From contig NZ_CP015378.1 in assembly GCF_001629705.1 (NCBI RefSeq), positions 2,232,001-2,296,000 on the forward strand: a DNA stretch of 64,000 nt. Direction: 5' to 3'. The notes below the pieces were generated by a model, which saw nothing but the letters and a program-made list of their open reading frames with translations, did no database searches and was not told the DNA's origin. Every line of letters begins with the position of its first letter. The stretch's first letter is position 1. Both the position numbers and the translations under genes were made by a program. Of this stretch, positions 8,643 to 17,461 are shown in pieces. The DNA is from Fictibacillus phosphorivorans (GTDB taxonomy: Bacteria; Bacillota; Bacilli; Bacillales; Fictibacillaceae).

Positions 8643-9449
8643 TTAATAAACATAATCCGCTAAATCGGTCTTCTTTAAGTCATCTAAGAATGTTTTAATT
8701 CTTTCCGATATCTCTCTCTGGTCGTGACTGATCTCTTTAGGCAGCTGCAAAAGAACATAGTTGAGAGGGTTGCTGTTGAGCTTACTAAAGGTCGATTTAA
8801 AAATCACATACATATAAAGATCGATGGAATCAGCTGTAACATCAAAGAATATCTCTATTCTTTCATACTTCTCTTTATAACGTTCTGTCGGTTTAAATCT
8901 TACGGATTGTAAAAAGACGTGTTGTCTTGCGTCCAACATAGATGCAAAATCTCTCTTCACTGCTTTTATGATTTGTTTATCCATCAAAGCTTCTCGAACG
9001 TTCACGGTGAATCCTAACTCATCCTGAAATGTCTTCATACAGAGTTCCATAAATGGATGCATCTTTACTTCTACAAAATCTTTATCTTCAGGATCTAGTG
9101 TTCTGGGTATCTCTACATTGGTTTTTACCCATAGTTCGTTTTCATAGAGAGGCACAGGAAGGTTTTCGGGTAACAGAAAATTGAATGCAATACGTTCTTC
9201 TTCGTTCTTTCCGATTTCTTTACCAACAACAATCTCATGACTAAAGAACGGATAATGAATGTTTTCATTTCCAAAATTATAAGTCTTTACAAGTGAATGA
9301 GTGATGGTTTCTATTCTTCTCGATTTATTGCCACCATAAAGAATTACCTCCCCCTGTACGTATTCCCCAGGTATGAAGATTGGAGTATGAATGACGGTAT
9401 CCACTTTAACCAATCCCACCATAACACTTGAGAGTATTTGTTTGAACAT
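8643..9449 (-). CDS. spo0M: Spo0M-like arrestin-fold sporulation control protein
   Basis: 268 residues, close to the usual Spo0M length. The N-terminus (VDTVIHTPIFIPGEYVQGEVILYGGNKSRRIETIT) and FNFLLPENLPVP are the hallmark of Spo0M, a cytosolic two-lobed arrestin-like beta-sandwich protein affecting sporulation stage 0 and cell division in Bacillus subtilis. Good GGAGG ribosome site 10 bases upstream. Plasmid carriage is unusual; the host presumably has its own chromosomal copy. Degenerate 3' fragments of a second copy lie at 5.2-5.6 kb. Confidence 0.9.
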   Translation of the reverse strand: MFKQILSSVMVGLVKVDTVIHTPIFIPGEYVQGEVILYGGNKSRRIETITHSLVKTYNFGNENIHYPFFSHEIVVGKEIGKNEEERIAFNFLLPENLPVPLYENELWVKTNVEIPRTLDPEDKDFVEVKMHPFMELCMKTFQDELGFTVNVREALMDKQIIKAVKRDFASMLDARQHVFLQSVRFKPTERYKEKYERIEIFFDVTADSIDLYMYVIFKSTFSKLNSNPLNYVLLQLPKEISHDQREISERIKTFLDDLKKTDLADYVY

Positions 9450-9529
9450 AGAAACCCTCCTAATCTCTTAAAACTTAATTACGGTTATAAATGCGAATAG
9501 TTTCTCTAAATGATTATCACGTCTTCACA

Positions 9530-9760
9530 CTGGTTCATACCCGTCAGATCTATTAGTTCAACCATCCCTGATTTGGCTAACTTCTTAGCGTTTGGTGTAA
9601 AGTAACGGTTCGTGATAACCATGGCATTTGTCGTTCGCCAATAAATGCTGCCTGAACTGATACGCTGAATATACTCCAAAGCATTTCCCTTGAACTGCTG
9701 TTCTTTTTCATCTCTTCCTTGAAATCAAATCGCACCATAAGATCGATAACCGCTAACTAA
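9530..9760 (-). pseudogene. Mrr-like restriction endonuclease fragment, copy 2
   Basis: Minus-strand translation gives KEQQFKGNALEYIQRISSGS, then WRTTNAMVITNRYFTPNAKK and LAKSGMVELIDL, which is the C-terminal part of the Mrr-cat / restriction-endonuclease-like domain (VITN-x-F-T box and the following VELID strand). There is no start codon or N-terminal half. Together with copy 1 it implies an ancestral Mrr-like gene next to the NUDIX gene, duplicated and then lost. Confidence 0.6.
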
Positions 9761-9913
9761 AAACTGAAATTTAGTGCTCGAGTCAAAAAGGAAGTCTTCA
9801 AAGTGAGGGTTAACTTCTATTTCAATCATGTCCCTCACGCACCTTACTCTTGATAATTATTTCGATTGGACACTACATCTCACCCACCCCCGAGTGATTG
9901 TTTGTTTTATAGT

Positions 9914-9946
9914 AATAAAAAAGACCACTCTTAGATGAGTAGTCTT
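9914..9946 (-). terminator. Terminator of the YDY-repeat gene
   Basis: Arms AAGACCACTC (9921-9930) and GAGTAGTCTT (9937-9946), one mismatch, followed on the minus strand by TTTTTTATT; it begins 5 bases after the stop. Confidence 0.85.
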
Positions 9947-9950
9947 AGGG

Positions 9951-10313
9951 TTAAAAGCTATAGTCATAATATTTACTGTGTTCGTAGTCATATAATGATA
10001 AAGACTTACCACTAACAGTACCACTAAAATGATTACTTACATCGTAGTCATATCCTTCAAATTTATTATCTTTCATTTTTAACTCTATAGAATTTCCATT
10101 GCCGTAATGATATAAATCAAATTGCCCGTTCCTACTTCTACCACTTACATGACAACCAATTTCATAATCGTAAACATCAACATTATCCACTGAAACTTTT
10201 CCGTCTATAGTGATATACTCCCCTTCACTATAATCATAAACTGAACTTTTCTTTAAACCTGTTGCTAATCTCAGTGCAATGTAAGCAACACTTGCTCTAG
10301 TTTCTTTTTTCAT
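9951..10313 (-). CDS. Small YDY-repeat protein, unknown function
   Basis: 120 residues with AGGAGGG upstream of ATG. After a short helix-like N-terminus (ETRASVAYIALRLATGL) the protein is built of five degenerate units of about 20 residues. Each opens with an aromatic box: VYDYSEGEY, VYDYEIG, LYHYGNG, GYDYDVS, LYDYEHS. Between them are alternating polar/hydrophobic strands, suggesting a small beta-solenoid or beta-prism. No signal peptide. It sits inside what was once a contiguous Mrr-NUDIX unit, so it came in by insertion. I do not recognise the family. Confidence 0.6.
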   Translation of the reverse strand: MKKETRASVAYIALRLATGLKKSSVYDYSEGEYITIDGKVSVDNVDVYDYEIGCHVSGRSRNGQFDLYHYGNGNSIELKMKDNKFEGYDYDVSNHFSGTVSGKSLSLYDYEHSKYYDYSF

Positions 10314-11028
10314 AAGTAACCCTCCTTTTATCTACTAAGTTCGACAAAAGGGGATATTTTCCTATCAATTTGTAAATTCTTTAACTCCTCTATCATATAT
10401 ACGGTATTTGCACGATAAATTAAAGTTTTTCTAATTTTTTTACGTTATAAATAATATACAAATCCCATTTTGTCTCCAATTCTACTAAAATAGCCTGTCT
10501 CTTCTGCTACCTCGCGGAATAAACCTCTGCATGACTTTCATGATGTTCGACTTCACTACCAGGAAATTTAAAGTCTCCAAGGTTTGAATGCACCATAAGA
10601 ATTTGATTGTCTCCTATAATAACCGCTTCTCGGTTGATCTTCATTTTATTTTCATCAATATCAGAATGTCCTAACCATTCATTAAACATATTGACCCCTC
10701 CATTCTGAGCTAATTACTTTCAATTACTACCCCTTATCTCCTTATTTGATTTAAAAATTTTTTATAGATTAGCTTTGATAGGTCTTGAGTATAAGGTCAA
10801 TAACAGTGTGGATGTAACTTAGGATACCTTTTAGGATTACAATCATGCTAACAGTAATGGCTGTGTTTTTATGGTTTGAAGGTGGGCATAAAATCAATTA
10901 AATAAATGGAAGAGCACATGGAATTTCTTTCTAATTTTGTCTTGAACACTTGGATGTTTAAATAAATAATATAGATATGCGTTTTTGAATAAATTAGTAA
11001 TTATTCAAAAAAAGATAGGAGAATACAT
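10314..11028. other. Gene-poor stretch holding a NUDIX remnant
   Basis: Upstream region of the YDY gene, the NUDIX remnant (10466-10689) with its ancestral 5' flank up to about 10745, then about 280 AT-rich bases containing the upstream region of the next plus-strand gene. No further gene seen. Confidence 0.6.
10466..10689 (-). pseudogene. NUDIX gene remnant, copy 2
   Basis: Nearly identical over its 5' half to the intact NUDIX gene at 7589 (shared GDFKFPG, VEHHESHAE and the CCTGTCTCTTCTGC nucleotide word). The frame breaks in the Nudix box, and the 3' half is missing, replaced by the YDY-repeat gene region. It retains ATG at 10689 and a GAGGGG ribosome site, so a short peptide could still be made. 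Confidence 0.85.
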
Positions 11029-11556
11029 ATGAATCACATTGATACACAGCATCAAATACTTAAACAGCTTTTTAAAAATTCAGCTGAGATTTCTCAATTA
11101 AAGAATAATTCACCTCTGTTTAGAAACAAACTGCTAAATACTCCATTTACTTTTAAAAATAAATCACAAGAAAATTATATTAAATGGATACTCAATAAAA
11201 CCCATTTTCAATTTTTTTTAATGCCTTTAGAGAAAAATGGCATTATAACACTAGTAAAGCATAACTTTAATAGTTTAGTAGGATTAAGATTTTGTGATGA
11301 CTTAACACCAATAACTAAAAAGATCTTTGATAAAAAGTATGGCTATGCGGTAGAAGTTGTGTATTTGCATTCATTTAAAAAAGGTGAAGGCTCCAACATT
11401 TTAAGAGAACTAGATAATCTTATGATAAAAATAGAGATCCCATTAGTTTTATATACTGAAAAGAAAGATTTAATAAGATTTTATGAAGAGCGTGGATTTG
11501 TGAATTATGGTATTCAAGGAGATAACAAAGAATATCTAATGATTAAATTTCCGTGA
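11029..11556 (+). CDS. Possible GNAT-like acetyltransferase
   Basis: 175 residues, AT-rich, with AGGAG before ATG. The C-terminal third (VEVVYLHSFKKGEGSNILRELDNL, VLYTEKKDLIRFYEERGFVNYG) follows the GNAT pattern: strand beta-4, acetyl-CoA loop, helix, then the FYEERGF closing motif. The N-terminal half is not typical. The acetyl-CoA loop reads KKGEGSNIL instead of the classical RxxGxG/A, so catalysis is uncertain. Monocistronic, with a terminator downstream. Confidence 0.5.
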   Translation: MNHIDTQHQILKQLFKNSAEISQLKNNSPLFRNKLLNTPFTFKNKSQENYIKWILNKTHFQFFLMPLEKNGIITLVKHNFNSLVGLRFCDDLTPITKKIFDKKYGYAVEVVYLHSFKKGEGSNILRELDNLMIKIEIPLVLYTEKKDLIRFYEERGFVNYGIQGDNKEYLMIKFP

Positions 11557-11613
11557 TTTAATATTTTACAAGCTCGCGTTTATTTTGAAGATTGAAGTTT
11601 ATAAGAATGAAGA

Positions 11614-11645
11614 GCATCCGATATAAGAATCGGGTGTTTTTTCTT
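11614..11645 (+). terminator. Rho-independent terminator
   Basis: Stem GCATCCGAT / ATCGGGTGT (one G-U pair) around a 6-base loop, followed by T-rich sequence. Confidence 0.8.
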
Positions 11646-11664
11646 TTAGAAAGGAGAATTAATC

Positions 11665-12282
11665 TTGAGTGACTGGTTAGATAAAACAATAAAGTACTTA
11701 TTAATAGTAGGATTAGTAATATTCATTTTTATTATTACAATTGGATTTGTTAATGCAATAGGAAAGGATTATAAATATGCCATTGTTGGCTTATTAGGAT
11801 CTGTTATAGGTGGATTTTTAACATTAATAGGTGTTTGGTGGACATTAAAGGAGCAATATAAAACGAATTTTTTAAATGATTTTCCTAAGAAAATTAGAAG
11901 TTTTGATGAATTAAAACAAAAAATAAAAAATATTAATAGTGAAACATTTTTCTTAGAGTCTGAACTTCACTCTGCTAATTTGGACAAAATGTATGATCAA
12001 TTACTAGAGGATTTAAGAATGCTTACAGTTGATTTAGACGGTTCATCATATTTTATTGTAAATAAGCTAGATGGGCTATTTAAGGCATATAAAAAAGAAA
12101 AGAGGGAGGTATCAAGTTATTTTTTAACTGGACCAAATAACTATCCAATGCTGACAGAAGAATCAAAACGCGAAATTAAAAAAATTCAAGAAAAGTATGA
12201 CCTTATTATATTAAACATAACAAATGATTTAGAAGAACATGGCAAAGTGCTGCTTAACCAGTACTTTAAATACAAAGAGTAA
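11665..12282 (+). CDS. Two-helix membrane protein with cytosolic helical domain, unknown
   Basis: 205 residues from a TTG start with AGGAG upstream. Two transmembrane helices (about residues 9-30 and 38-60) are followed by about 145 residues of charged, helix-forming sequence likely in the cytoplasm. I recognise no enzyme motif. It is followed at 150 bases by a second small membrane protein. Two-helix hairpins with a cytosolic sensor domain occur in many plasmid and phage defence or exclusion proteins, but nothing here proves that. Confidence 0.5.
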   Translation: MSDWLDKTIKYLLIVGLVIFIFIITIGFVNAIGKDYKYAIVGLLGSVIGGFLTLIGVWWTLKEQYKTNFLNDFPKKIRSFDELKQKIKNINSETFFLESELHSANLDKMYDQLLEDLRMLTVDLDGSSYFIVNKLDGLFKAYKKEKREVSSYFLTGPNNYPMLTEESKREIKKIQEKYDLIILNITNDLEEHGKVLLNQYFKYKE

Positions 12283-12350
12283 TGGCGGAAGAACGGCAGA
12301 GCATTAAGCTTATAAGGTGTTAATATGATATTAAGCAAAAGAATTGAACG

Positions 12351-12374
12351 GACAGCCAATGGGTTGTCTTTTTT
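12351..12374 (+). terminator. Weak terminator
   Basis: GACAGCC / GGGTTGTC stem with three-base loop, then TTTTTTG, between the two membrane-protein genes. It would partly separate their transcription. Confidence 0.6.
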
Positions 12375-12433
12375 GTTTGAAGGAAATTGTTTCCTTTTGC
12401 CGAATTTCATCTGGTGGAAGGGGATAAAAGCTT

Positions 12434-13057
12434 ATGAATTTCGAAACAAAATATTTAATAAGATGGGGAATACCGGGTTGGGTTTTTTTGTTTTTTCTAT
12501 TTTCTACTATTGTTGTAGGGAAAGATTTATCAGTCGTTACTATGTTAAAAACCGGTGGCACAAAGTCTGTTGGATTAGTTATCGCATTGGCTGGAATCGG
12601 AGTACCAATAGGCTACATGTTTCATCAGGTCAATTTCGGAATACATTGGTTTGGTAAACAGAACTTATCTAAAAATATAGGTTACATATCCAATTTGCTT
12701 ATTGATGTTGATGAAAGTAAAGATATAACAGGGGAAAATGTAGAAGATTATTATCTTATCGAATACTTAATGCACAATGAACTTTCAAAGTTAGATGAAC
12801 CAAGATTAAATTACCTTTCAGAAAGATATAGGCACTTACTTTCAACAACTCATAGCCTAGGAGCTCTTCGTCAAAGCCTATTTGCGGCTAGTATATTTCC
12901 ATTGGTATTTTTCTTTAACACATGGCATTTTGAAATATTACTGATAACAATTGTTTGCCTAGGTATGTTCTGGAAAATAGGTCAAAATTATAATTATTAC
13001 TCAAAAAAAACAATGTATTTTCAAGGGAGATTAATAAAGGATTTATTAAAAAAATAA
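12434..13057 (+). CDS. Multi-pass membrane protein, unknown
   Basis: 207 residues, GGAAGGGG 10 bases before ATG. Two N-terminal hydrophobic helices (about residues 14-30 and 42-62), a charged middle section containing DESKDITGENVEDYYLIEYLM, and one or two helices near residues 148-180. The C-terminus is basic. No motif I recognise. Followed by a clear terminator. Probably functionally paired with the membrane protein encoded upstream. Confidence 0.5.
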   Translation: MNFETKYLIRWGIPGWVFLFFLFSTIVVGKDLSVVTMLKTGGTKSVGLVIALAGIGVPIGYMFHQVNFGIHWFGKQNLSKNIGYISNLLIDVDESKDITGENVEDYYLIEYLMHNELSKLDEPRLNYLSERYRHLLSTTHSLGALRQSLFAASIFPLVFFFNTWHFEILLITIVCLGMFWKIGQNYNYYSKKTMYFQGRLIKDLLKK

Positions 13058-13068
13058 ATAACATTCAC

Positions 13069-13095
13069 AGCACCTTTATTATAGGGTGCTTTTTA
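13069..13095 (+). terminator. Rho-independent terminator
   Basis: AGCACC (13069-13074) and GGTGCT (13085-13090) stem then TTTTTATTTT, shortly after the membrane-protein stop. Confidence 0.8.
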
Positions 13096-13208
13096 TTTTG
13101 TACTCCATTCCTGTTAATGCAACATTCTCCACTCTAATGTTGCACCTTCCTATCATCGTGACCACAGCGATTAAGGAGTGGATCGTGGGGGTTTAGGAGT
13201 TGAGTTGA

Positions 13209-13276
13209 TATATTGTATATGTCAAATTAAGCACCCACCATATCTTGTTATATATGTATCAAACAACATATATGTC
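13209..13276. repeat. Dispersed ACATATATGT-type palindrome cluster
   Basis: TATTGTATATG, TTATATATGTATC and an exact ACATATATGT (13266-13275) occur in 70 bases. The same words fill the region before parA at 52-53 kb. The cluster overlaps the 3' end of a broken conjugation-gene copy. Confidence 0.6.
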
Positions 13277-13675
13277 ATTTACTCTCCATCCTACTCCCTC
13301 TACATAGACTAATTCAGTCTTTACCACCATTCTTTCAGTAGATCCTACACTGTTGTAGTTTGTTGATATTTTGAACTCATTTAGAAATTCAATCTCGCTT
13401 TTAGACACTTGATGTTTAAAAAGTTTGATGTTCGAGATAGAAGACGAGACGTTTTCTTTTGACTGGGGTATTCCGTTACCTGAAGGATGCGTTGCTTTAT
13501 AGCCTGCTTTGGTCATGAGGGGTTTGATATTCTGATACCGCTCAATCGGGTTGTTATAGGTAAAGAAAGACTTTAAGAACTTTCTGTTCACTTGTTCCGC
13601 TTGAGATGTTCAATGTGAGAGACCGCTTCTGCTTGTTGTTTGTAGTTCTCCTGATTGGCTCGTACTTCACTCAAT
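13259..13675 (-). pseudogene. Broken duplicate of the NTF2-like conjugation gene at 17462
   Basis: Very similar to 17462-17880 along its length: KFLKSFFTYNNPIERYQNIK, THPSGNGIPQSKE and VKTELVYVEGVGW are all shared. A one-base frameshift falls just before NRKFLKS, and the N-terminal membrane helix is missing. Only a 110-residue internal ORF is left open. The copy lies 3.9 kb from the intact gene, on the other side of the RNPP/permease block. Confidence 0.9.
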
Positions 13676-13888
13676 TAGCAATAATCCTATTCGTAAAATT
13701 CAATACAAAATCCTGAGCATATACCTAAAATGAAATTTTTCATAAGTATTAGTTGTCATATATGCATCAAAAGTACCGAATAAATTGTACCAAATAAGGA
13801 AAACTGGATACTTTTACTCCAATAATCAATTGGAAATTTTCATAGTTTCATTTTCTAAGGAAATGTTTCTAAAACATTACTCATAAGG

Positions 13889-13894
13889 TATAAT
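13889..13894 (+). promoter_or_regulatory. Promoter -10 of the RNPP regulator
   Basis: Consensus TATAAT 25 bases before the ATG. A weak TTTCTA lies at the -35 position with 17-base spacing, which suggests a promoter needing activation. Confidence 0.5.
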
Positions 13895-13918
13895 TTGGAT
13901 AATTGGCAGGTGGGTTAT

Positions 13919-15205
13919 ATGAAATCATGGGAAAAGATCAGATATTTTCGTAAAAAATCGAATATATCGCAAAATTCACTTTCTGAGGGGATATGTTCAG
14001 TTTCTTACTTAAGTAAAATTGAGAACGGTCAAAACGAACCTTCTGAAGAGATTCTTCTATTGTTAGGTAACCGTTTAGGGATTGACTTAAGTGAGATAGA
14101 ACAAGAAGATACTTCAATAGAAAAAATACGATTATGGTTTAAGTATATATTCAAAAGAGACATATTGAACGCAAATAAATTATATACAGAGATAAAAGAT
14201 TTTAATGGCCATAAAATTGAAACCACCATACGTTATAAGATCATCCAGAGTCTGCATCATTTAATCATAGAATCTCAGTATTCAATCGTTGAAGAAAATG
14301 TAAGAGAGCTTAATTTGAGTAATGAGATATTAAAAGAGACAGACCTTTTTTATCTAAGTCTAGTCAAGGGGGTGTATCATTACTATAAAGAAAATTATTC
14401 AGATTCATATACCTATTTTAAAAAAGCTGAACAACATATATCCAAGGTAGAACTTCAAAGCTGGGAAAAAGGATATTTATACTACCTGTTAGCTTTAGCC
14501 GCTAATAAGCTTTGGAAAAATTTGATTTGCCTGGAATATACCAGGGCGGCTTTAAATATCTTTGAGGAACTGTACGAATTTAAAAGATGTGCAGATTGTC
14601 GTATTCTATCGGGAATCATTAACCAGCGAATAGAAAATTGGAAAGAAGCTACTAAACAACTTGAACTAGCAGAGACAATTGCTGATTCCTTTTCCGACGA
14701 TAAACTCAAAGGAAAAATCTATCATAACTTGGGTTATATTGAAGCAAGAAAAGGAAACTCACAAGCTGCAATAGACTTGTTTAGAAAAAGCTTAGTACAT
14801 AAAGAAGGACTAGATACAGCGGTTCAAGTAACAACCTTATATTCCTTAATCGAATTCAACTATAAATTTGGAAACTTTGAAGAAGGCAAAAAACTACTTG
14901 AACGAGGTATAAAGCTTGTTAAAAAAAATGAATCCTTACAAGACTACTATTATCTCTTTACCTTTTATTCGAATGTCTATACATATGGAATCGACCATGA
15001 CATAACAGCAGAACATCTATTAAAACAAGTTGTACCTTTTTTTGAAAGGACCAACAAATGGGTTTACCTATCAGAATTCTACCCCATATTAGGAAAGTAT
15101 TTTGATAAAAAATCTAAATACAAACAATCTTCTAGTTATTACTATTTAGCAAATAAAGCTTTTAAAAAAATTGCACAGTTGGAGGGTTATTTTTTAATTG
15201 ATTAA
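13919..15205 (+). CDS. RNPP-type peptide-sensing regulator (HTH plus TPR)
   Basis: 428 residues. Residues 1-60 form an XRE-type helix-turn-helix (IRYFRKKSNISQNSLSEGICSVSYLSKIENGQNEPSEEIL). The remaining 360 are helical repeats with TPR signatures (YYKENYSDSYTYFKKAE, IYHNLGYIEARKGNSQAAIDLFRKSL). This is the architecture of NprR, PlcR, PrgX and AimR, which bind a short imported peptide and change DNA binding. ATG at 13919 is chosen because AGGTGG precedes it; a TTG lies 8 codons upstream. Its terminator is immediate, and I found no convincing downstream pheromone ORF. Two oligopeptide-permease-like genes converge on it. Confidence 0.85.
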   Translation: MKSWEKIRYFRKKSNISQNSLSEGICSVSYLSKIENGQNEPSEEILLLLGNRLGIDLSEIEQEDTSIEKIRLWFKYIFKRDILNANKLYTEIKDFNGHKIETTIRYKIIQSLHHLIIESQYSIVEENVRELNLSNEILKETDLFYLSLVKGVYHYYKENYSDSYTYFKKAEQHISKVELQSWEKGYLYYLLALAANKLWKNLICLEYTRAALNIFEELYEFKRCADCRILSGIINQRIENWKEATKQLELAETIADSFSDDKLKGKIYHNLGYIEARKGNSQAAIDLFRKSLVHKEGLDTAVQVTTLYSLIEFNYKFGNFEEGKKLLERGIKLVKKNESLQDYYYLFTFYSNVYTYGIDHDITAEHLLKQVVPFFERTNKWVYLSEFYPILGKYFDKKSKYKQSSSYYYLANKAFKKIAQLEGYFLID

Positions 15206-15233
15206 AAAATTAGAAGCACGGCACTAATTTTTT
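15204..15233 (+). terminator. Terminator of the RNPP gene
   Basis: Perfect 10-bp arms AAAAAATTAG (15204-15213) and CTAATTTTTT (15224-15233) around a 10-base loop. It overlaps the stop codon, leaving no room for a cotranscribed peptide gene. Confidence 0.9.
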
Positions 15234-15334
15234 ACAGTCCTATTTATGTTTAGCGCTTTATCATTCTTTTTAAGGTAGCATCCTCTTTTTGTTTAAAACC
15301 ACTCGGGAAAACTAGATAAAATTTTGTATTTTTT

Positions 15335-16381
15335 TCACTTCCTTTCAAAAATTTTATTGTTCTGTACTTTTACAAAATTAACTGCATTTTCCGTGTCCGA
15401 TTTAGGGATACGTTTCCTATTTTCTTTTTCTATTTTTCCAACAGAACTAGGAAGATAGATAACCTTTTCAAGTCCTTCTACAATCAGTTTTGCGGCTAAA
15501 ATTACAATGGTAAAACAGGCAATAGGTGCTATAGCAATCCACGGATAGGATGTCCAGATGAATCTCCACCACCCTCCTATTAAACCTGACCATTCGTTTG
15601 TTACGGAACGGATTGTAGTTTGCATAAAAAGGTCTTGTTTAGGGGTTCCACCACCTACAAAAATCTCTAGAATTCCAAGGTGTGCGATCAGCAGCATAAC
15701 AGCAATAAATTCTCTAAAATATATAACGGCAAGTTGCGGTGCCAATATTGGCCTTACATGTTTGGTTAGTACACGAATTTTGCTAGCCCCTAAAATCTTT
15801 GCACTCTCAATGAAGTCTTCTTTTAAAACCTTTTCAATCTCAGAAGAAATCAAAACTGTAAGTGATGGAACTGCGATAATTACCAAAACGACAATGTTTA
15901 TCGTCAATCTTTCAGAAAGAGAAAAAGTAAACTGATCATCTTCTAAATAATCATGTAACAAAACCCATTGAAGTAGAAAGAATGCAATAAAAACTGTAGG
16001 AAAAAAGTTAAATGAATTTAGTACATTTCTCAAAAACTTTAACCTGTTTGGAATAAAAGTGCTTACACATATAGCAGCCAATACCGAAACAAGGAGTCGA
16101 AGAAACGTTACAATTAACGCAATTCCAATCGTATATTTAGCACCCACCAGTAAGATATGAAAAATGCTGTATCCCGAACTATCTGAACCCAAAGGAGGTA
16201 ACAGTCTAGGAGAAATAGGTGTCTTAATGATATTGCCATCGTTATCATAAATAATTTTTATGCCAGGTTGAGGAATATGATCGTCGAATACTACTTTATA
16301 AAAGATGCTGCCGAAAAAAATAATCATTAGAACCGCTGCACCTGTAAAAAAGCTCTTATTCTTTAATAATCGCTTAATCAT
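15335..16381 (-). CDS. ABC transporter permease, OppC/DppC-like
   Basis: 348 residues with an N-terminal helix (about 12-30), an extracytoplasmic segment with GSDSSGYSIFHILLVGAKYT (OppC hallmark) and five further helices. The EAA loop reads ESAKILGASKIRVLTKHVRP, so it can engage an ATPase. The C-terminal 50 residues are an unusual basic cytosolic tail. It is translated directly after its partner, which ends one base upstream. No ATPase or binding protein is present, so it must use others or act as a dedicated peptide gate. Confidence 0.8.
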   Translation of the reverse strand: MIKRLLKNKSFFTGAAVLMIIFFGSIFYKVVFDDHIPQPGIKIIYDNDGNIIKTPISPRLLPPLGSDSSGYSIFHILLVGAKYTIGIALIVTFLRLLVSVLAAICVSTFIPNRLKFLRNVLNSFNFFPTVFIAFFLLQWVLLHDYLEDDQFTFSLSERLTINIVVLVIIAVPSLTVLISSEIEKVLKEDFIESAKILGASKIRVLTKHVRPILAPQLAVIYFREFIAVMLLIAHLGILEIFVGGGTPKQDLFMQTTIRSVTNEWSGLIGGWWRFIWTSYPWIAIAPIACFTIVILAAKLIVEGLEKVIYLPSSVGKIEKENRKRIPKSDTENAVNFVKVQNNKIFERK

Positions 16382-17233
16382 TTAAAAGTTCACCTTTTCA
16401 TTTGTCAGCTGATTAATAAAAAACCTATAGAGATTAAGCAAGAGATAAATTGGTACAAAGAAGAGAACGAGACAGAAAGCGATTACTTCAATATTCGGAT
16501 AAATAAGAATTACGTAAGTGATTCCATAGATGTTAAACAAACGTTCAAACATTACAAGATTGGACAACATTACCCAGTTAATTGATTTAGCATGATTGTA
16601 TAAGCTAACAAGTGTGTTCCTAAAAATATGAACAAACAGTAAATAAAGATTAGATAGCCCTTTGCTCAATCCAAATTCGACATAAGTCTTCTGGTACTCG
16701 TCTTGATTTAAAAGTACCGATATCTTAAAGAAAAGAATTAACGGTAAGATACTTAGCGTGACTATTGGTAGAAAATACGCTTTTTCAAATGCTCCAGCGA
16801 CTGGAAATAGTAGGACACCTGTGTTTTTAAAGATTTGTACAACAGAGAATTGAATGACGATAATGATAAAAATATCAGGCAATGCTTCAAGGATGGTTAC
16901 AATATAGACGATTCGTTCGGACACTTTTTTAGGCAGAAGGATCGTGATGAATGTTAAAAGGTTTCCGAGAAGGAAAGCTAATAGAAGAGAACTGCAAAAA
17001 ATAATAACAGAATAAATATAATAAGACCAAAATCCAGGAAACAAGTTAAAAGACTCTTTTGTGTAGGGATGCACAAGATCTTGGTAAGGATCTAAAAAGA
17101 AATCAAAAATTGATAAACAGTTGTTCCAAAAACTATGAAGATTTAAATCAATCTCTCCTACGAATAACCCAAGAAATGCGCAAATGCCAATGATAGAGAA
17201 AGTAACCATTATAAAATTTGCTATAACCTTCAA
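16382..17233 (-). CDS. ABC transporter permease, OppB/DppB-like
   Basis: 283 residues with about six transmembrane helices and a binding-protein-dependent permease core; the EAA-like loop is around YQKTYVEFGLSKGLSNLYLLFVHIFRN. First gene of the two-permease operon, AGGAGGG before ATG. OppB/OppC-type pairs import oligopeptides; in Bacillus, Opp imports the Phr-type signals read by RNPP proteins. The adjacency to an RNPP regulator is therefore suggestive. The sequence is divergent from housekeeping Opp. Confidence 0.75.
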   Translation of the reverse strand: MKVIANFIMVTFSIIGICAFLGLFVGEIDLNLHSFWNNCLSIFDFFLDPYQDLVHPYTKESFNLFPGFWSYYIYSVIIFCSSLLLAFLLGNLLTFITILLPKKVSERIVYIVTILEALPDIFIIIVIQFSVVQIFKNTGVLLFPVAGAFEKAYFLPIVTLSILPLILFFKISVLLNQDEYQKTYVEFGLSKGLSNLYLLFVHIFRNTLVSLYNHAKSINWVMLSNLVMFERLFNIYGITYVILIYPNIEVIAFCLVLFFVPIYLLLNLYRFFINQLTNEKVNF

Positions 17234-17461
17234 TAAGTTACCCTCCTATTTAATGATCGAGTTAACTTTTGTATTATTTTGTAATTTTATCGTACCTCAA
17301 ATATACTGTTTGCGGTATTGGGAAAATGTCTATTAATTATGAATACAAACCCTTATGAATTTTTCATACTTTCATAAATAAACAACAGAGGAATGGTAAA
17401 AACGCCCGCCAAAAAGTAGTGTTTTCAAAATATGACTTATATTTATATAAAAGTGTATGAA

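Noticed and set aside
15241..15340. Pheromone gene downstream of the RNPP regulator
   Set aside because: The only plus-strand ATG ORF (at 15247) gives ten residues without a ribosome site or signal peptide, and a perfect terminator already closes the regulator transcript.
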